Under the pieces are notes generated by a model. The model made no database searches. It had not been told where the DNA came from and saw only the letters and a program-made list of their open reading frames with translations. This document shows positions 29,120 to 37,944 of a stretch of 64,000 nt of DNA, piece by piece. Origin of the DNA: Burkholderiales bacterium (lineage in GTDB: Bacteria > Pseudomonadota > Gammaproteobacteria > Burkholderiales > Burkholderiaceae_C); NCBI GenBank assembly GCA_016185015.1, contig JACPOI010000051.1, positions 31,902 to 95,901 of the forward strand. Reading direction: 5' to 3'. The position numbers and the translations under genes are program-made. Position 1 is the stretch's first letter, and each line of letters opens with the position of its first letter.

Positions 29120-30046
29120 ATGGACCCGCGCCACCTCATCCAACTCTCGACTATCCTGGAATGCGGCTCGCTCAGCAAGGCCAGCCAGATCCTGCACCTG
29201 ACCCAGCCCACGCTGACGCACAGCATGCAGGCGCTGGAGGTGCAGGCCGGCGGGCAGCTGTTCGAGCGCAGCCGTTTCGGGGTGCGCAGCACGGCCCTGG
29301 GCGAGGTGCTGGCGCGTGAGGGCCGGGCCATCGCGCGGCGCCTGCGCGACGCCGACGAGGCCTGTGCGCGGCATCGCAGCGGCTTTCGCCACAGCATCCG
29401 GCTGGGCACCGGGCCGCTGGTGGGCCTGGCCTTCGTACCCGGCCTGGTGGCCGCGCTGGCTGCCGCGCAGCCGCGTTACGCCCTGACGATCCAGAGCGAC
29501 CGGCCCCACCTGCTGGTGGACCAGCTGGTCGACGGCCGGCAGGACTTCGTGATCGCGCCGTCCTGGCTGGACAAGCCGCCACCCGGCGTGGAGCGTTTCC
29601 TGCTCGTCGAGGACGAGATAGGCATCTTTTGTGGCGAGGGCCATCCGCTGCTACAGGCCGGCGGGCTGGCGCAGGCACCGGGGCTGGAACTGGAGTGGGT
29701 GAGCCTGGGCACGGCATCGCCCTTCGACCAGAACGTGCGCGAGATGCTGCAGCAGGCCGGGGTGGACAAGGCGCGTCCTGGCATCACCCTGGTCGGCGAC
29801 GGTTCCATGCTGCTGCGCATCCTGGCGCAGGGGCGGCACCTGTCGGTGCTGCCCAAGTACCCGATGCGTCTGCTGGGGCCCGGTTCCGGTGTGCGCGAGC
29901 TGGAGGTCGCTGTGCGCCCCATGCCGCGCAACATCTACCTGTGGTGCCGCACGGAGTTGCTGGAAGATGCGTCGCTGGTGCGGCTCAAGGACTTCATCCT
30001 CAGCCACGCAGCGTCCACAGTGAGTGGGGACGCTGCCGGCGGGTGA
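29120..30046 (+). CDS. LysR-family regulator
   Basis: A 308-residue LysR regulator. The N-terminal helix-turn-helix reads LIQLSTILECGSLSKASQILHLTQPTLTHSMQALE, followed by the linker helix and a two-lobe effector domain from ~90. I chose the ATG at 29120 over a TTG at 29102. It is divergent from the sulfatase-TctC-TctC operon with a LysR box between them, the classic arrangement for an activator of that operon. The effector might be the sulfated compound or a breakdown product. Confidence 0.93.
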   Translation: MDPRHLIQLSTILECGSLSKASQILHLTQPTLTHSMQALEVQAGGQLFERSRFGVRSTALGEVLAREGRAIARRLRDADEACARHRSGFRHSIRLGTGPLVGLAFVPGLVAALAAAQPRYALTIQSDRPHLLVDQLVDGRQDFVIAPSWLDKPPPGVERFLLVEDEIGIFCGEGHPLLQAGGLAQAPGLELEWVSLGTASPFDQNVREMLQQAGVDKARPGITLVGDGSMLLRILAQGRHLSVLPKYPMRLLGPGSGVRELEVAVRPMPRNIYLWCRTELLEDASLVRLKDFILSHAASTVSGDAAGG

Positions 30047-30062
30047 CGGGCGCGCCGCCCGC

Positions 30063-30956
30063 TCAGCCGCGCAGCAGCGCGGCGATCTGCTGGTCTTTTT
30101 CTTCCCAGATGGCTGCCAGCCAGCGGTGGAACTGGCCGCGGAATTCCGAATCGTCCTCGTAATCCCCCGTGCAGAACTCGGCCGGAATGGGCAGCTGGCG
30201 CGCGCGCACGATCACCTTGGGTGTGCGGCCGCAGAGGAACTGCCAGAAGGTGGGGGCGCCATTGGGGTAGACGATGGTCACGTCGATCATGGCGTGGAAC
30301 TGGTCGCCCATGGCGTTGAGCGCCAGCGCCAGCGCGCCGGCCTTGGGCTTGAGCAGGTGGGTGTAGGGCGAGCCGGAGGACTGGTGCTTGGCCGCAGTGA
30401 AACGCGTGCCTTCGGCAAAGTTCATCACGCTGGTGGGCACGCGCGCGAACTTCTGGCAGGCACGGCGCGTGGTCTCCCGGTCTTGCCGGCGCAGGTCCGG
30501 GTTCTTGCGCAGGGCGGCCTTGCCGTGCCGGCGCATGAAAGGAAAGTCCAGCGCCCACCAGGCCAGGCCGATGACCGGCACGTAGATCAGCTGCTGCTTC
30601 AGGAAGAACTTCAGCATGGGGATGCGCCGGTTCATCACGTGCTGCAGCACGAAGATGTCCACCCAGGACTGGTGGTTGCAGTTCACCAGGTACCAGCCCT
30701 GGTAGGGCAGCTCGGCCACGCCCTGCACATCCCAGCGGGTTTTCTGTGTGAGCCGCATCCAGCCGCTGTTGAAGGCGATCCAGGCGGTGGCGATGGCGTT
30801 GAGGATCGGGTCGATGGCTTGCCGCACGGCCTGGAAGGGCAGCACCAGCTTGACCAGCGCGAACAGGAACAGCAGCGAGCACCAGAAGAGCGTGTTGATC
30901 GCCAGCAGCAGGGAGGCGAGGATGCCTTTGACAATGGAAGGCAGGAAACTGAGCAT
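30063..30956 (-). CDS. Lysophosphatidic-acid acyltransferase-like (PlsC family, YihG-type)
   Basis: A 298-residue membrane acyltransferase. Hydrophobic segments lie at ~8-40. The catalytic NHQSWVD box (the NHx4D type, residues 94-100) and the acceptor-binding FAEGTRF box are intact. The length and the N-terminal membrane part fit E. coli YihG/YihG-like enzymes, which acylate lysophosphatidic acid, more than housekeeping PlsC (about 240 residues). ATG 30956 is the first Met before the membrane segment; longer frames are unlikely. Convergent with the LysR gene, 16 bases between stops. Confidence 0.88.
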   Translation of the reverse strand: MLSFLPSIVKGILASLLLAINTLFWCSLLFLFALVKLVLPFQAVRQAIDPILNAIATAWIAFNSGWMRLTQKTRWDVQGVAELPYQGWYLVNCNHQSWVDIFVLQHVMNRRIPMLKFFLKQQLIYVPVIGLAWWALDFPFMRRHGKAALRKNPDLRRQDRETTRRACQKFARVPTSVMNFAEGTRFTAAKHQSSGSPYTHLLKPKAGALALALNAMGDQFHAMIDVTIVYPNGAPTFWQFLCGRTPKVIVRARQLPIPAEFCTGDYEDDSEFRGQFHRWLAAIWEEKDQQIAALLRG

Positions 30957-31185
30957 GGCAGGTAGAGGTGGGCGGAGGACAGGCCAGGTGATGGCCCGGA
31001 CGCCGCCGCAGATGAATCGGTAGGCACATTGTGCGTCTTGTGCGGGCTTCTGGCACTGCGCTAGATCATCATTTGACGGATTTCCCCTGATGTAAGGCGG
31101 GTGGCAGCGAGCCGGCACATAATCGCAGGCAAGAGGCCGGGGCCAGGGCTCCGGTCGGGTTGGGCTGACTATTCAAGAAGTGCAG

Positions 31186-32457
31186 ATGAAACGTCTGGAT
31201 GATTTCCGTATGCGCCTGGGTCGCCAGGAACTGGTACCCATCATGATCGGGGGCATGGGGGTGGACATCTCCTCCGCCGACCTCGCCGTGGAGGCCGCCC
31301 GCCTGGGCGGGGTGGGGCATATCTCCGATGCCATGGTCAAGACGGTGAGCGACCGTCGCTACAAGACCAAGTTCGTCAAGGCCAAGCAGGCGCAGTACCA
31401 GTACAACGTGGAGTCGGCGGACAAGTCGGCCGTGAAGTTCGACCTGGGCGACCTGGCCGAGGCCACGCGCCTGCACGTGGGCAACACCATGGCACGCAAG
31501 ACCGGCAGCGGCCAGATCTTCATCAATTGCATGGAAAAGCTCACGATGAACGGGCCCAAGGAGACGCTCAGCGTGCGCATGAACGCCGCGCTGGACGCGG
31601 GCATCGACGGCATCACGCTGGCGGCCGGCCTGCACCTGGGCTCTTTCGCGCTGATCGAGGGCAACCCGCGTTTTCGTGACGCCAAGCTGGGCATCATCGT
31701 CTCTTCGCTGCGTGCGCTGCAGCTCTTCCTGAAGAAGAACAGCCGTCTGAACCGCCTGCCCGACTACGTGGTGGTGGAAGGCCCGCTGGCCGGCGGCCAC
31801 CTGGGCTTCGGCATGGACTGGGCCCAATACGACCTGGCCACCATCGTGGCCGAGATCCTGGCCTACCTGAAGACCGAGCAGCTCGACATTCCCGTCATCC
31901 CCGCGGGTGGCATCTTCACCGGCAGCGATGCGGTGCGTTTCATGGAGATGGGCGCGGCCGGCGTGCAGGTGGCCACGCGCTTCACCGTCACCAAAGAGTG
32001 CGGCCTGCCCGACGACATCAAGCAGGAATACTTCAAGGCCAACGAAGAGGACATCGAAGTCAACGAGATCTCGCCCACCGGCTACCCCATGCGCATGATC
32101 AAGGGCAGCCCCGGCATCGGCGACGGCATCCGCCCGAACTGCGAGGCTTACGGCTACCTGCTGGACGCCAACGGCAAGTGCGCCTACATCGACGCCTACA
32201 ACCGCGAGGTGGCGGCCCACCCCGGCGAGCGCAAGGTCAAGGTGTGGGACAAGACCTGCCTGTGCACCCACATGCGCAACTTCGACATCTGGACCTGCGG
32301 CCAGCTGGCCTGGCGTCTGAAAGACACCAGCCTGCGCCACGCCGACGGCAGCTACCAGCTGCTCAGCGCGCAGCACGTCTTCGAGGACTACCAGTTCAGC
32401 ACCGAGAACCAGGTGCGCTTGCCGGCGGCCGAGGCGGCGCCGGTGCCAGCCGACTGA
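31186..32457 (+). CDS. Nitronate monooxygenase family protein
   Basis: A 423-residue FMN-dependent TIM-barrel protein of the nitronate monooxygenase (2-nitropropane dioxygenase) family. It begins with LVPIMIGGMGVDISSADLAVEAARLGGVGHIS and has the FMN phosphate/catalytic-His region VEGPLAGGHLGFG plus IPAGGIFTGSDAVRFMEMGAAGVQVATRF. The extra C-terminal ~80 residues with several Cys (KTCLCTHMRN, WTCGQLAW) make it longer than typical enzymes (about 330-350); this larger subgroup is common in beta-proteobacteria. ATG 31186 is preferred to GTG 31180. Substrate is unproven. Confidence 0.85.
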   Translation: MKRLDDFRMRLGRQELVPIMIGGMGVDISSADLAVEAARLGGVGHISDAMVKTVSDRRYKTKFVKAKQAQYQYNVESADKSAVKFDLGDLAEATRLHVGNTMARKTGSGQIFINCMEKLTMNGPKETLSVRMNAALDAGIDGITLAAGLHLGSFALIEGNPRFRDAKLGIIVSSLRALQLFLKKNSRLNRLPDYVVVEGPLAGGHLGFGMDWAQYDLATIVAEILAYLKTEQLDIPVIPAGGIFTGSDAVRFMEMGAAGVQVATRFTVTKECGLPDDIKQEYFKANEEDIEVNEISPTGYPMRMIKGSPGIGDGIRPNCEAYGYLLDANGKCAYIDAYNREVAAHPGERKVKVWDKTCLCTHMRNFDIWTCGQLAWRLKDTSLRHADGSYQLLSAQHVFEDYQFSTENQVRLPAAEAAPVPAD

Positions 32458-32508
32458 TCCGGTCGTTCGCGCGTTCGGGGCCGCCAGGGGCGGAAGGGCA
32501 TTCAGGAA

Positions 32509-32754
32509 CTAGGTGATCTTGAAGACGGTTCTTGTCTTCTTGGAACCCGCTTTTTCCTCGTAGGCCGCCCATTGCTTGATGCCTTTGACCAGGACCGATG
32601 CACTGACGTCCTTGAGGGTTGACTTGGCCTTGAGCCTGCTGGTGACCCAGTCCTGCACATGCGGCAGGGTGCTGCCTTGCTCACCCGTCGGGATGAGCAG
32701 CTCCTTGCCTGCAACGACGCCGGCCGATGTGACTTTGATCTCGGTGGCGGGCAT
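32509..32754 (-). CDS. Small hypothetical protein
   Basis: An 81-residue product, MPATEIKVTSAGVVAGKELLIP..., with no recognised motif. It is basic at the C terminus (KKTRTVFKIT) and shows alternating beta-like stretches. The start at 32754 is the first Met that is not part of an upstream extension. It lies between convergent nitronate monooxygenase and the acyl-CoA dehydrogenase stop region, on the same strand as the latter and 77 bases after its stop. Composition is consistent with a real gene, but nothing else supports it. Confidence 0.5.
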   Translation of the reverse strand: MPATEIKVTSAGVVAGKELLIPTGEQGSTLPHVQDWVTSRLKAKSTLKDVSASVLVKGIKQWAAYEEKAGSKKTRTVFKIT

Positions 32755-32831
32755 GCTGCGGGTCTCGTGTGCGTGAAGGGTGTCCGGGATTATCCACGCC
32801 AGGCGGCGGCCAGCCGCGCAACGTGACACCC

Positions 32832-33980
32832 TCAGCCGCAGACCTTGCGCGCGATCAGGTCCTTCATGATCTCGTTGGTGCCGCCGTAGATCTTCTGCAC
32901 GCGGGCATCAGCCCAGAGGCGGGCGATGGGGTATTCGGCCATGTAGCCGTAGCCGCCGAAGAGCTGCAGGCATTCGTCCGTCACCTTGCACTGCTGCTCG
33001 GTGGTCCACCACTTGGCCATGTAGGCAGCCTCCACGTCCAGCGTGCCGTCGAGCAGGCGCTGGGTGCAGTCGTTCACGAAGCTGCGTACTACGTGTGCCA
33101 GCGTGGCGCATTCGGCCAGCTTGAAGCGCGTGTTCTGGAAATCGATCACACGCTGGCCGAAGGCCTGCCGCTGCTGCGTGTATTCCACGGTGATCTCCAC
33201 CGCGCGTTCGATGACCGAGGCCGCGGCCACGGCCAGCAGCATGCGCTCGAAGGGCAGCTGGCTCATGAGTTGCGCAAACCCCTGGCCTTCCGTGCCGCCC
33301 AGCAGGTTGGCCACCGGCGCTCGCACGCCGTCGAAGAACAGTTCGCAGGTGTCCGAGGCGTGCAGGCCCACCTTTTCCAGGATGTTGGCGCGAAAGCCCG
33401 GCAGCTTCTCCGTTTCCAACACGAGCAGCGAGACGCCCTTGCTGCCCTCGCCGCCAGTGCGCACCACCACAACCAGCAGGTTGGCGGTGTAGCCGTTGGT
33501 GATGAAGACCTTGCTGCCGTCGACCACGTAGTCATCGCCCTCGCGGCGCGCGCGGGTGCGTATGGCTTTGAGGTCGGAGCCGGCGCCGGGTTCGGTCATG
33601 GCGATGCCGGCGATCAGCTCGCCGCTGGCCAGCCCGGGCAGCCAGCGCTGCTTCTGCTCCTCGGTGCCGTAGTCCAGGATGTAGTGCGCGGCAATGGTGT
33701 GCACGGCCACCGTGCCGGGGATTTCGGCGCGTGCCAGTTCGTCCGCCACCACCAGCTGGTAGGCCAGGCTGGCGCCGGCGCCGCCATAGGCTTCGGGCAG
33801 TTCGGGCAGCAGGAAACCCAGTTGACCGAAAGGCCGCCAGACTTCGCGCGGGATGTAACCCTGCTGGCGCCAGCCGGCGAGGTGCGGCAGCAGTTCGGCG
33901 TTGACGTAACGACGCAGCTGGTCGCGGAAGGCTTCGATGTCCGTATCCATCCAGGGGTGGCGGTGCAGTTGCGGCAGCAT
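32832..33980 (-). CDS. Acyl-CoA dehydrogenase (isovaleryl/long-chain-type catalytic base)
   Basis: A 382-residue flavoprotein that desaturates an acyl-CoA and passes electrons to ETF. FAD-binding blocks AMTEPGAGSDL and FITNGY and the C-terminal LFGGYGYMAEYP are clear. The Glu of short/medium-chain enzymes (IYEGT) is Gly366 here (KIYGGTNEI). A Glu is instead at 245 in LPFERMLLA, the position used by isovaleryl-CoA and long-chain dehydrogenases. The chain length or branching of the substrate cannot be fixed. It is divergent from the ArsR-rhodanese operon. Confidence 0.92.
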   Translation of the reverse strand: MLPQLHRHPWMDTDIEAFRDQLRRYVNAELLPHLAGWRQQGYIPREVWRPFGQLGFLLPELPEAYGGAGASLAYQLVVADELARAEIPGTVAVHTIAAHYILDYGTEEQKQRWLPGLASGELIAGIAMTEPGAGSDLKAIRTRARREGDDYVVDGSKVFITNGYTANLLVVVVRTGGEGSKGVSLLVLETEKLPGFRANILEKVGLHASDTCELFFDGVRAPVANLLGGTEGQGFAQLMSQLPFERMLLAVAAASVIERAVEITVEYTQQRQAFGQRVIDFQNTRFKLAECATLAHVVRSFVNDCTQRLLDGTLDVEAAYMAKWWTTEQQCKVTDECLQLFGGYGYMAEYPIARLWADARVQKIYGGTNEIMKDLIARKVCG

Positions 33981-34090
33981 GGGGTTCCTTCGGGGAGGGG
34001 GGAGGTGTGGCGCGTGTGCTGCCGATTGTGCGACAGGCTTGCGCGTCGTTGAAGGGGCCGGGTCTGCAGACGCTTTCTGATTTTTCGGGG

Positions 34091-34118
34091 TTTACATCAT
34101 TCAAACAGACGTTAGAAT
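34091..34118 (+). promoter_or_regulatory. Promoter with inverted repeat for the ArsR-rhodanese operon, probably leaderless
   Basis: A -35-like TTTACA (34091-34096) and a -10-like TAGAAT (34113-34118) are 16 bases apart, putting the start of transcription at about the A of the ATG (34125). No Shine-Dalgarno sequence precedes that ATG. An inverted repeat CATTC (34098-34102), N12, GAATG (34115-34119) overlaps the promoter and is a likely operator for the ArsR protein. Confidence 0.55.
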
Positions 34119-34124
34119 GTACGC

Positions 34125-34787
34125 ATGAAAAAACGCGAACTCAAGGACCTGCTCTACGAACAGGTGGCCCGCATCGGCAAGGCCGTCTCCAGCCCCAAGC
34201 GGCTGGAGCTGCTGGAACTGCTGGCCCAGGGCGAGAAGACCGTGGAGGTGCTGGCGATGGAGCTTTCCATCGACGTCAAGCTGGCCAGCGCTCACCTGAA
34301 GGCGCTCAAGGCCGCGCGCCTGGTGGAACATCGGCGCGAGGGCAAGTACATGGTCTACCGCCTCAGCGGTGAGGACGTGGGCCAGCTCTGGGTCACGCTG
34401 CGCGGGGTGGCCGAGGAGCATCTGGTGGAGCTGCAGCTGGCGCTGCAGAAGATGGTGGCCGCGCCCGAGCAGCTGACCCAGGCCAGCCGCAAGGAACTGC
34501 TGGCCCAGGCCAAGCGCGGCGAGGTCATCGTGCTGGACGTGCGACCGCAGGAAGAGTACGACGTGGCGCACCTGCCCTATGCGCGTTCCATGCCGGTGGC
34601 CGAGATCGAACGGCGCCTGGCCGAGCTGCCCAAGGGGCGCGAGATCGTCGCCTATTGCCGCGGCCCCTTCTGCCTGTTTTCCGAGGAAGCGCAGCAGTTG
34701 CTCACACGCAAGGGCTACCGCGTGCGCAAGCTGCTCGATGGCGTGGCCGAGTGGCAGGCCGCCGGTTTGCCGCTGGCGCGCGGATAA
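34125..34787 (+). CDS. ArsR-family regulator fused to a rhodanese domain
   Basis: A 220-residue fusion. Residues ~1-95 are an ArsR winged helix-turn-helix (SSPKRLELLELLAQGEKTVEVLAMELSIDVKLASAHLKAL) without any cysteine, so not a metal sensor of the classical kind. Residues ~118-215 form a rhodanese domain with VIVLDVRPQEEYDVAHLPYA and the active-site loop YCRGPFC (Cys178, Cys183). A regulator of this design probably senses persulfide on Cys178, but that is inference. It leads a five-gene sulfur operon, 11 bases before the hydrolase gene. The promoter overlaps an inverted repeat. Confidence 0.93.
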   Translation: MKKRELKDLLYEQVARIGKAVSSPKRLELLELLAQGEKTVEVLAMELSIDVKLASAHLKALKAARLVEHRREGKYMVYRLSGEDVGQLWVTLRGVAEEHLVELQLALQKMVAAPEQLTQASRKELLAQAKRGEVIVLDVRPQEEYDVAHLPYARSMPVAEIERRLAELPKGREIVAYCRGPFCLFSEEAQQLLTRKGYRVRKLLDGVAEWQAAGLPLARG

Positions 34788-34798
34788 AAGGAAGCGGC

Positions 34799-35530
34799 AT
34801 GTTCTTCAAGCAACTGGCGAGCCAGCAGGCCTCGCTGTCCTATTTTTTCGGGTGCGCAACGGCCGCCAAAGCGGTGGCCGTGGACGTCGTGGCGGGGGAT
34901 GAACCTTGGTTCATCGAAGAAGCGAAGAAGGCCGGGGTGTCGATCACGCACGTGATCGACACCCACGTCCACGCCGACCACTACTCCGGCGGGCGCAAGC
35001 TGGCGCAAATGCTGGGCGCGCCCTATTGCCTGCACGAGGCGGACCGCAGCGTCGTGCAGTTCGACTTCGAGCCCTTGCGCGACGGCCAGAAACTGGACCT
35101 GGGCAATGTGCAGGTGGAAGTGCTGCACACGCCGGGCCACACGCCCGACAGCATCTGCCTGCTGGTCACCGACCTGCGCCGCGGCGGCGCGCCCTGGTTC
35201 GTGCTGACGGGCGACACGCTCTTTGTGGGCGCCGTCGGCCGCCCGGACCTGGCGGGGCAGGAGCACGTGATGGCCGGCCAGCTCTTCGACTCGCTGCAGA
35301 GCAAGCTCATGGGCCTGCCGGCCGACCTGGAGATCTACCCCGGCCACCAGGCGGGCAGCGCCTGCGGTGTTGGCCTGTCGGGCAAGCCGTCTTCCACCAT
35401 TGGTTTCGAGAAGCGCTGGAACCCGGCGCTCTCCATGAGTCGTGAGCAATTTGTGGCCGAACTCACGCGCGAGATCCCGCCGCGCCCAGCCGACATGGAC
35501 CGCATGGTCGCGGCCAATATTGCGGCCTGA
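34799..35530 (+). CDS. Persulfide-dioxygenase-like MBL-fold hydrolase
   Basis: A 243-residue metallo-beta-lactamase-fold protein. The metal motif is DTHVHADHYSG (His56, His58, Asp60, His61), then HTPGHTPDS and LTGDTLFVGAVGRPDL, the pattern seen in ETHE1 and Blh-type enzymes. These use mononuclear iron and oxidise glutathione persulfide to sulfite. The context (ArsR-rhodanese, YeeE transporter, rhodanese) supports that role over glyoxalase II. ATG 34799 has GGAAG just upstream. Cytoplasmic, no signal peptide. Confidence 0.9.
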   Translation: MFFKQLASQQASLSYFFGCATAAKAVAVDVVAGDEPWFIEEAKKAGVSITHVIDTHVHADHYSGGRKLAQMLGAPYCLHEADRSVVQFDFEPLRDGQKLDLGNVQVEVLHTPGHTPDSICLLVTDLRRGGAPWFVLTGDTLFVGAVGRPDLAGQEHVMAGQLFDSLQSKLMGLPADLEIYPGHQAGSACGVGLSGKPSSTIGFEKRWNPALSMSREQFVAELTREIPPRPADMDRMVAANIAA

Positions 35531-35563
35531 ACGGGCCACACCCATCCATCAAGGGAGAGTCAT

Positions 35564-36592
35564 TTGGAAACAGGTTCTGTGAACCTGCCCCTGTGGGGCG
35601 GGCTAGGGTTGGGCGTGCTGCTCGGCGTGGTGCTTCAGCGCAGCGGCTTCTGCGCGCGCGCGGCACTGGCCGATGCATTTGACGGCAAGGACAAGGGGCG
35701 GCTGCGCGCCTTCGTGCTGGCCATGGCGGTGACGCTGCTGGGTACGCAACTGCTGGCGGGCTACGGGCTGGTCAACCTGTCCGGCACACCCTACCTGCGG
35801 GCCGGTGTGCCTCTGCTGGGGCTACTGATCGGCGGCGCCCTGTTTGGCGCCGGCATGATGCTGGCCGGCGGGTGCCCGAGCCGCCTGATCGTGCGCGCGG
35901 CGCAAGGGCAGGGCGCTGCATTGCTGAGCTGGTTGGTCTTTGTGCTGGCCATCATGGCCAGCCTGGAAGGCGTGCTGGCGCCGGTGCGTGAGATGCTGAG
36001 CGGCCCGACCGTGCAACTGCCGGCCGTTTCGCTGCCGGCTCTGTTCGGCGGCGTGCCGGCCTGGGCCGTGACGAGCGGCATGCTGGTGCTGATGGGGCTT
36101 TTCCTGTTCACGGCGCCCAAAGGTTCGGCCTGGCGCGGCTGGCGCCTGCCGCTGGGCGGTACGCTTGTGGGTTTGCTGGTGGCGACGAGCTGGTATGTGA
36201 GCGTGGCCGGTGCCGACGAGTTCGAGACCCCGGTGGCCAGCTCGCTGGCCTTTGTGGCGCCGGCGCAGGATTTCCTGCGCTATCTCACCATGACGCGCCT
36301 GGGCTTTGGCCTGAAGTTCGGCGCAGCCTCGGTGCTGGGGGTCTTCATCGGCACCTACGCCAGTGCCTTGCTGGCGCGCCAGTTCACCTGGACGATGCCC
36401 AGCGGCCCGCAGATGCTGCGCAACCTGGCCGGCGGTCTGATGATGGCCCTGGGCGGCATCCTGGCCATGGGCTGCACCATAGGCCAGGGCATAGCGGGCT
36501 TTGCAACCCTGTCGGTCTCCAGCCTGCTCGCCATGGTCGCCATGGTGCTGGGGGCCTGGCTGGCCCATCGCGTGCTGACCCGAGTGAGCTGA
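35564..36592 (+). CDS. YeeE/YedE family sulfur-compound transporter
   Basis: A 342-residue membrane protein with about nine hydrophobic segments. It carries the conserved cysteine motifs QRSGFCARAA, LAGGCPSRLIVRA and MGCTIGQG, where a chain of Cys passes thiosulfate in the TsuA model. The start appears to be TTG at 35564, with GGGAGAG at 35553-35559, a short four-base spacing. Expected role: import or export of thiosulfate or a related sulfur species. Second membrane component, after the hydrolase, in the sulfur operon. Confidence 0.88.
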   Translation: METGSVNLPLWGGLGLGVLLGVVLQRSGFCARAALADAFDGKDKGRLRAFVLAMAVTLLGTQLLAGYGLVNLSGTPYLRAGVPLLGLLIGGALFGAGMMLAGGCPSRLIVRAAQGQGAALLSWLVFVLAIMASLEGVLAPVREMLSGPTVQLPAVSLPALFGGVPAWAVTSGMLVLMGLFLFTAPKGSAWRGWRLPLGGTLVGLLVATSWYVSVAGADEFETPVASSLAFVAPAQDFLRYLTMTRLGFGLKFGAASVLGVFIGTYASALLARQFTWTMPSGPQMLRNLAGGLMMALGGILAMGCTIGQGIAGFATLSVSSLLAMVAMVLGAWLAHRVLTRVS

Positions 36593-36602
36593 GGAATCGT
36601 CT

Positions 36603-37916
36603 ATGAGTGAACTCAGCCAGGCGCGCCACGAGGTGCAGGACTATCTGCACGGCATCCGCCACAACCTGCACCAGTTCATCCACCAGCTGCTGCAGGTGCT
36701 GCTGGTGGGCCTGACCATCGGCATGATGCGCACCGTGGTGCCGGCGCTGGCCAGTGTCGAGTTCGGGGTGCCCCAGGGCTCCTTCATGCTGCTGATCTCC
36801 TTTGTCGTGGCCTTCGGCTTCGTCAAGGGCACGCTCAACTTCGTGGCCGGCCGCCTGTCGGAGCACATCGGGCGCAAGCGCGTGCTGCTGATCGGCTGGC
36901 TGAGTGCGCTGCCCATTCCCTTCATGATCCTGTGGGCGCCGAGCTGGGGCTGGATCGTGGCGGCCACCGTGCTGCTGGGCATGAACCAGGGCTTCGCCTG
37001 GTCCATGACGCAGACGTCCAAGCTCGACATCACACGCGCCGACCAGCGCGGCCTGACCATCGGCCTCAACGAGTTTGCCGGTTATGTGGGCGTGGCCATC
37101 GCCGGCATCGTCACCGGCTACATGGCCACGGCCTTCGGAGCGCGGCTGGGTCTGCTGATCTTCGGCGGGGTGGTGATCGTCTCGGCGCTGGTGCTGACGC
37201 TCTTCTTCGTGAAAGAGACGCTGCCCTGGGCCCAGGCCGAGGGCGCACGCCATGCGGCCGGTCAGGCCAGCGGGCCGCTGCCGCGTTATCCCGTCAATGT
37301 GCCTGCGCAGCCGAGCACCTGGGAAATCTTCGCCTTGATGACGTGGCGCGACCGCCGCCTGGCCGCGCTGTGCCAGGCCGGCCTGGTGGAGAAGTTCGTC
37401 GACGCGCTGATCTGGGTGTTCTACCCGGTCTTTCTCTACCGGCAGGGTCTGAGCCTGCCGCAGGTGGGCTGGGTCATCGGTGTCTACGGTTTTGTCTGGG
37501 GCGGCTCGCAGCTTTTCACCGGCAAGCTGTCGGACCGCATCGGTCGCCATCTCCCCAACGTGGCCGGCATGGGGATCTGCGGCGCCGGCGTGGCCATGAT
37601 GCTGCTGGGCTCGGGCGTGGCCTGGTGGTCGCTGTCGGCGGCGGTGTCGGGCTTGGGCATGGCGCTGCTGTACCCCAATCTCTCCGCGGCCGTGGCCGAC
37701 ATCTCGCACCCCAGCTGGCGTGGCTCGGCCATCGGCATCTACCGCTTCTGGCGCGACCTGGGCTACGGCATCGGCGCGCTGGGCCTGGGTGCGGTCGCCC
37801 ATTTCACCGGTCACATGGAGGGTGCCTTCTGGTTCGTCGCCCTCTCCATGGCTCTCTCGGGCGGCCTGCTGTGGCTGCTCGGTGAAGAAACCCATCCGCG
37901 GATCAACCCCGCCTGA
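36603..37916 (+). CDS. MFS transporter of the sulfur operon
   Basis: A 437-residue major-facilitator protein with 12 predicted segments. The loop 2-3 motif is GRLSEHIGRKRVLL and the duplicated loop 8-9 motif is GKLSDRIGRHLPNV. TM1 begins after a ~25-residue hydrophilic N terminus containing HNLHQFIHQLLQ. It lies 10 bases after the YeeE gene, so it is co-transcribed. Substrate unknown; from context it may export sulfite or another sulfur product, which is only an inference. Confidence 0.9.
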   Translation: MSELSQARHEVQDYLHGIRHNLHQFIHQLLQVLLVGLTIGMMRTVVPALASVEFGVPQGSFMLLISFVVAFGFVKGTLNFVAGRLSEHIGRKRVLLIGWLSALPIPFMILWAPSWGWIVAATVLLGMNQGFAWSMTQTSKLDITRADQRGLTIGLNEFAGYVGVAIAGIVTGYMATAFGARLGLLIFGGVVIVSALVLTLFFVKETLPWAQAEGARHAAGQASGPLPRYPVNVPAQPSTWEIFALMTWRDRRLAALCQAGLVEKFVDALIWVFYPVFLYRQGLSLPQVGWVIGVYGFVWGGSQLFTGKLSDRIGRHLPNVAGMGICGAGVAMMLLGSGVAWWSLSAAVSGLGMALLYPNLSAAVADISHPSWRGSAIGIYRFWRDLGYGIGALGLGAVAHFTGHMEGAFWFVALSMALSGGLLWLLGEETHPRINPA

Positions 37917-37944
37917 ACCGATTCAAACTGAAGGAATGAAAACC

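Noticed and set aside
31073..31123. Sigma-70 promoter before the nitronate monooxygenase gene (TTGACG and CATAAT)
   Set aside because: The two hexamers are about 39 bases apart, far from the usual 16-18.
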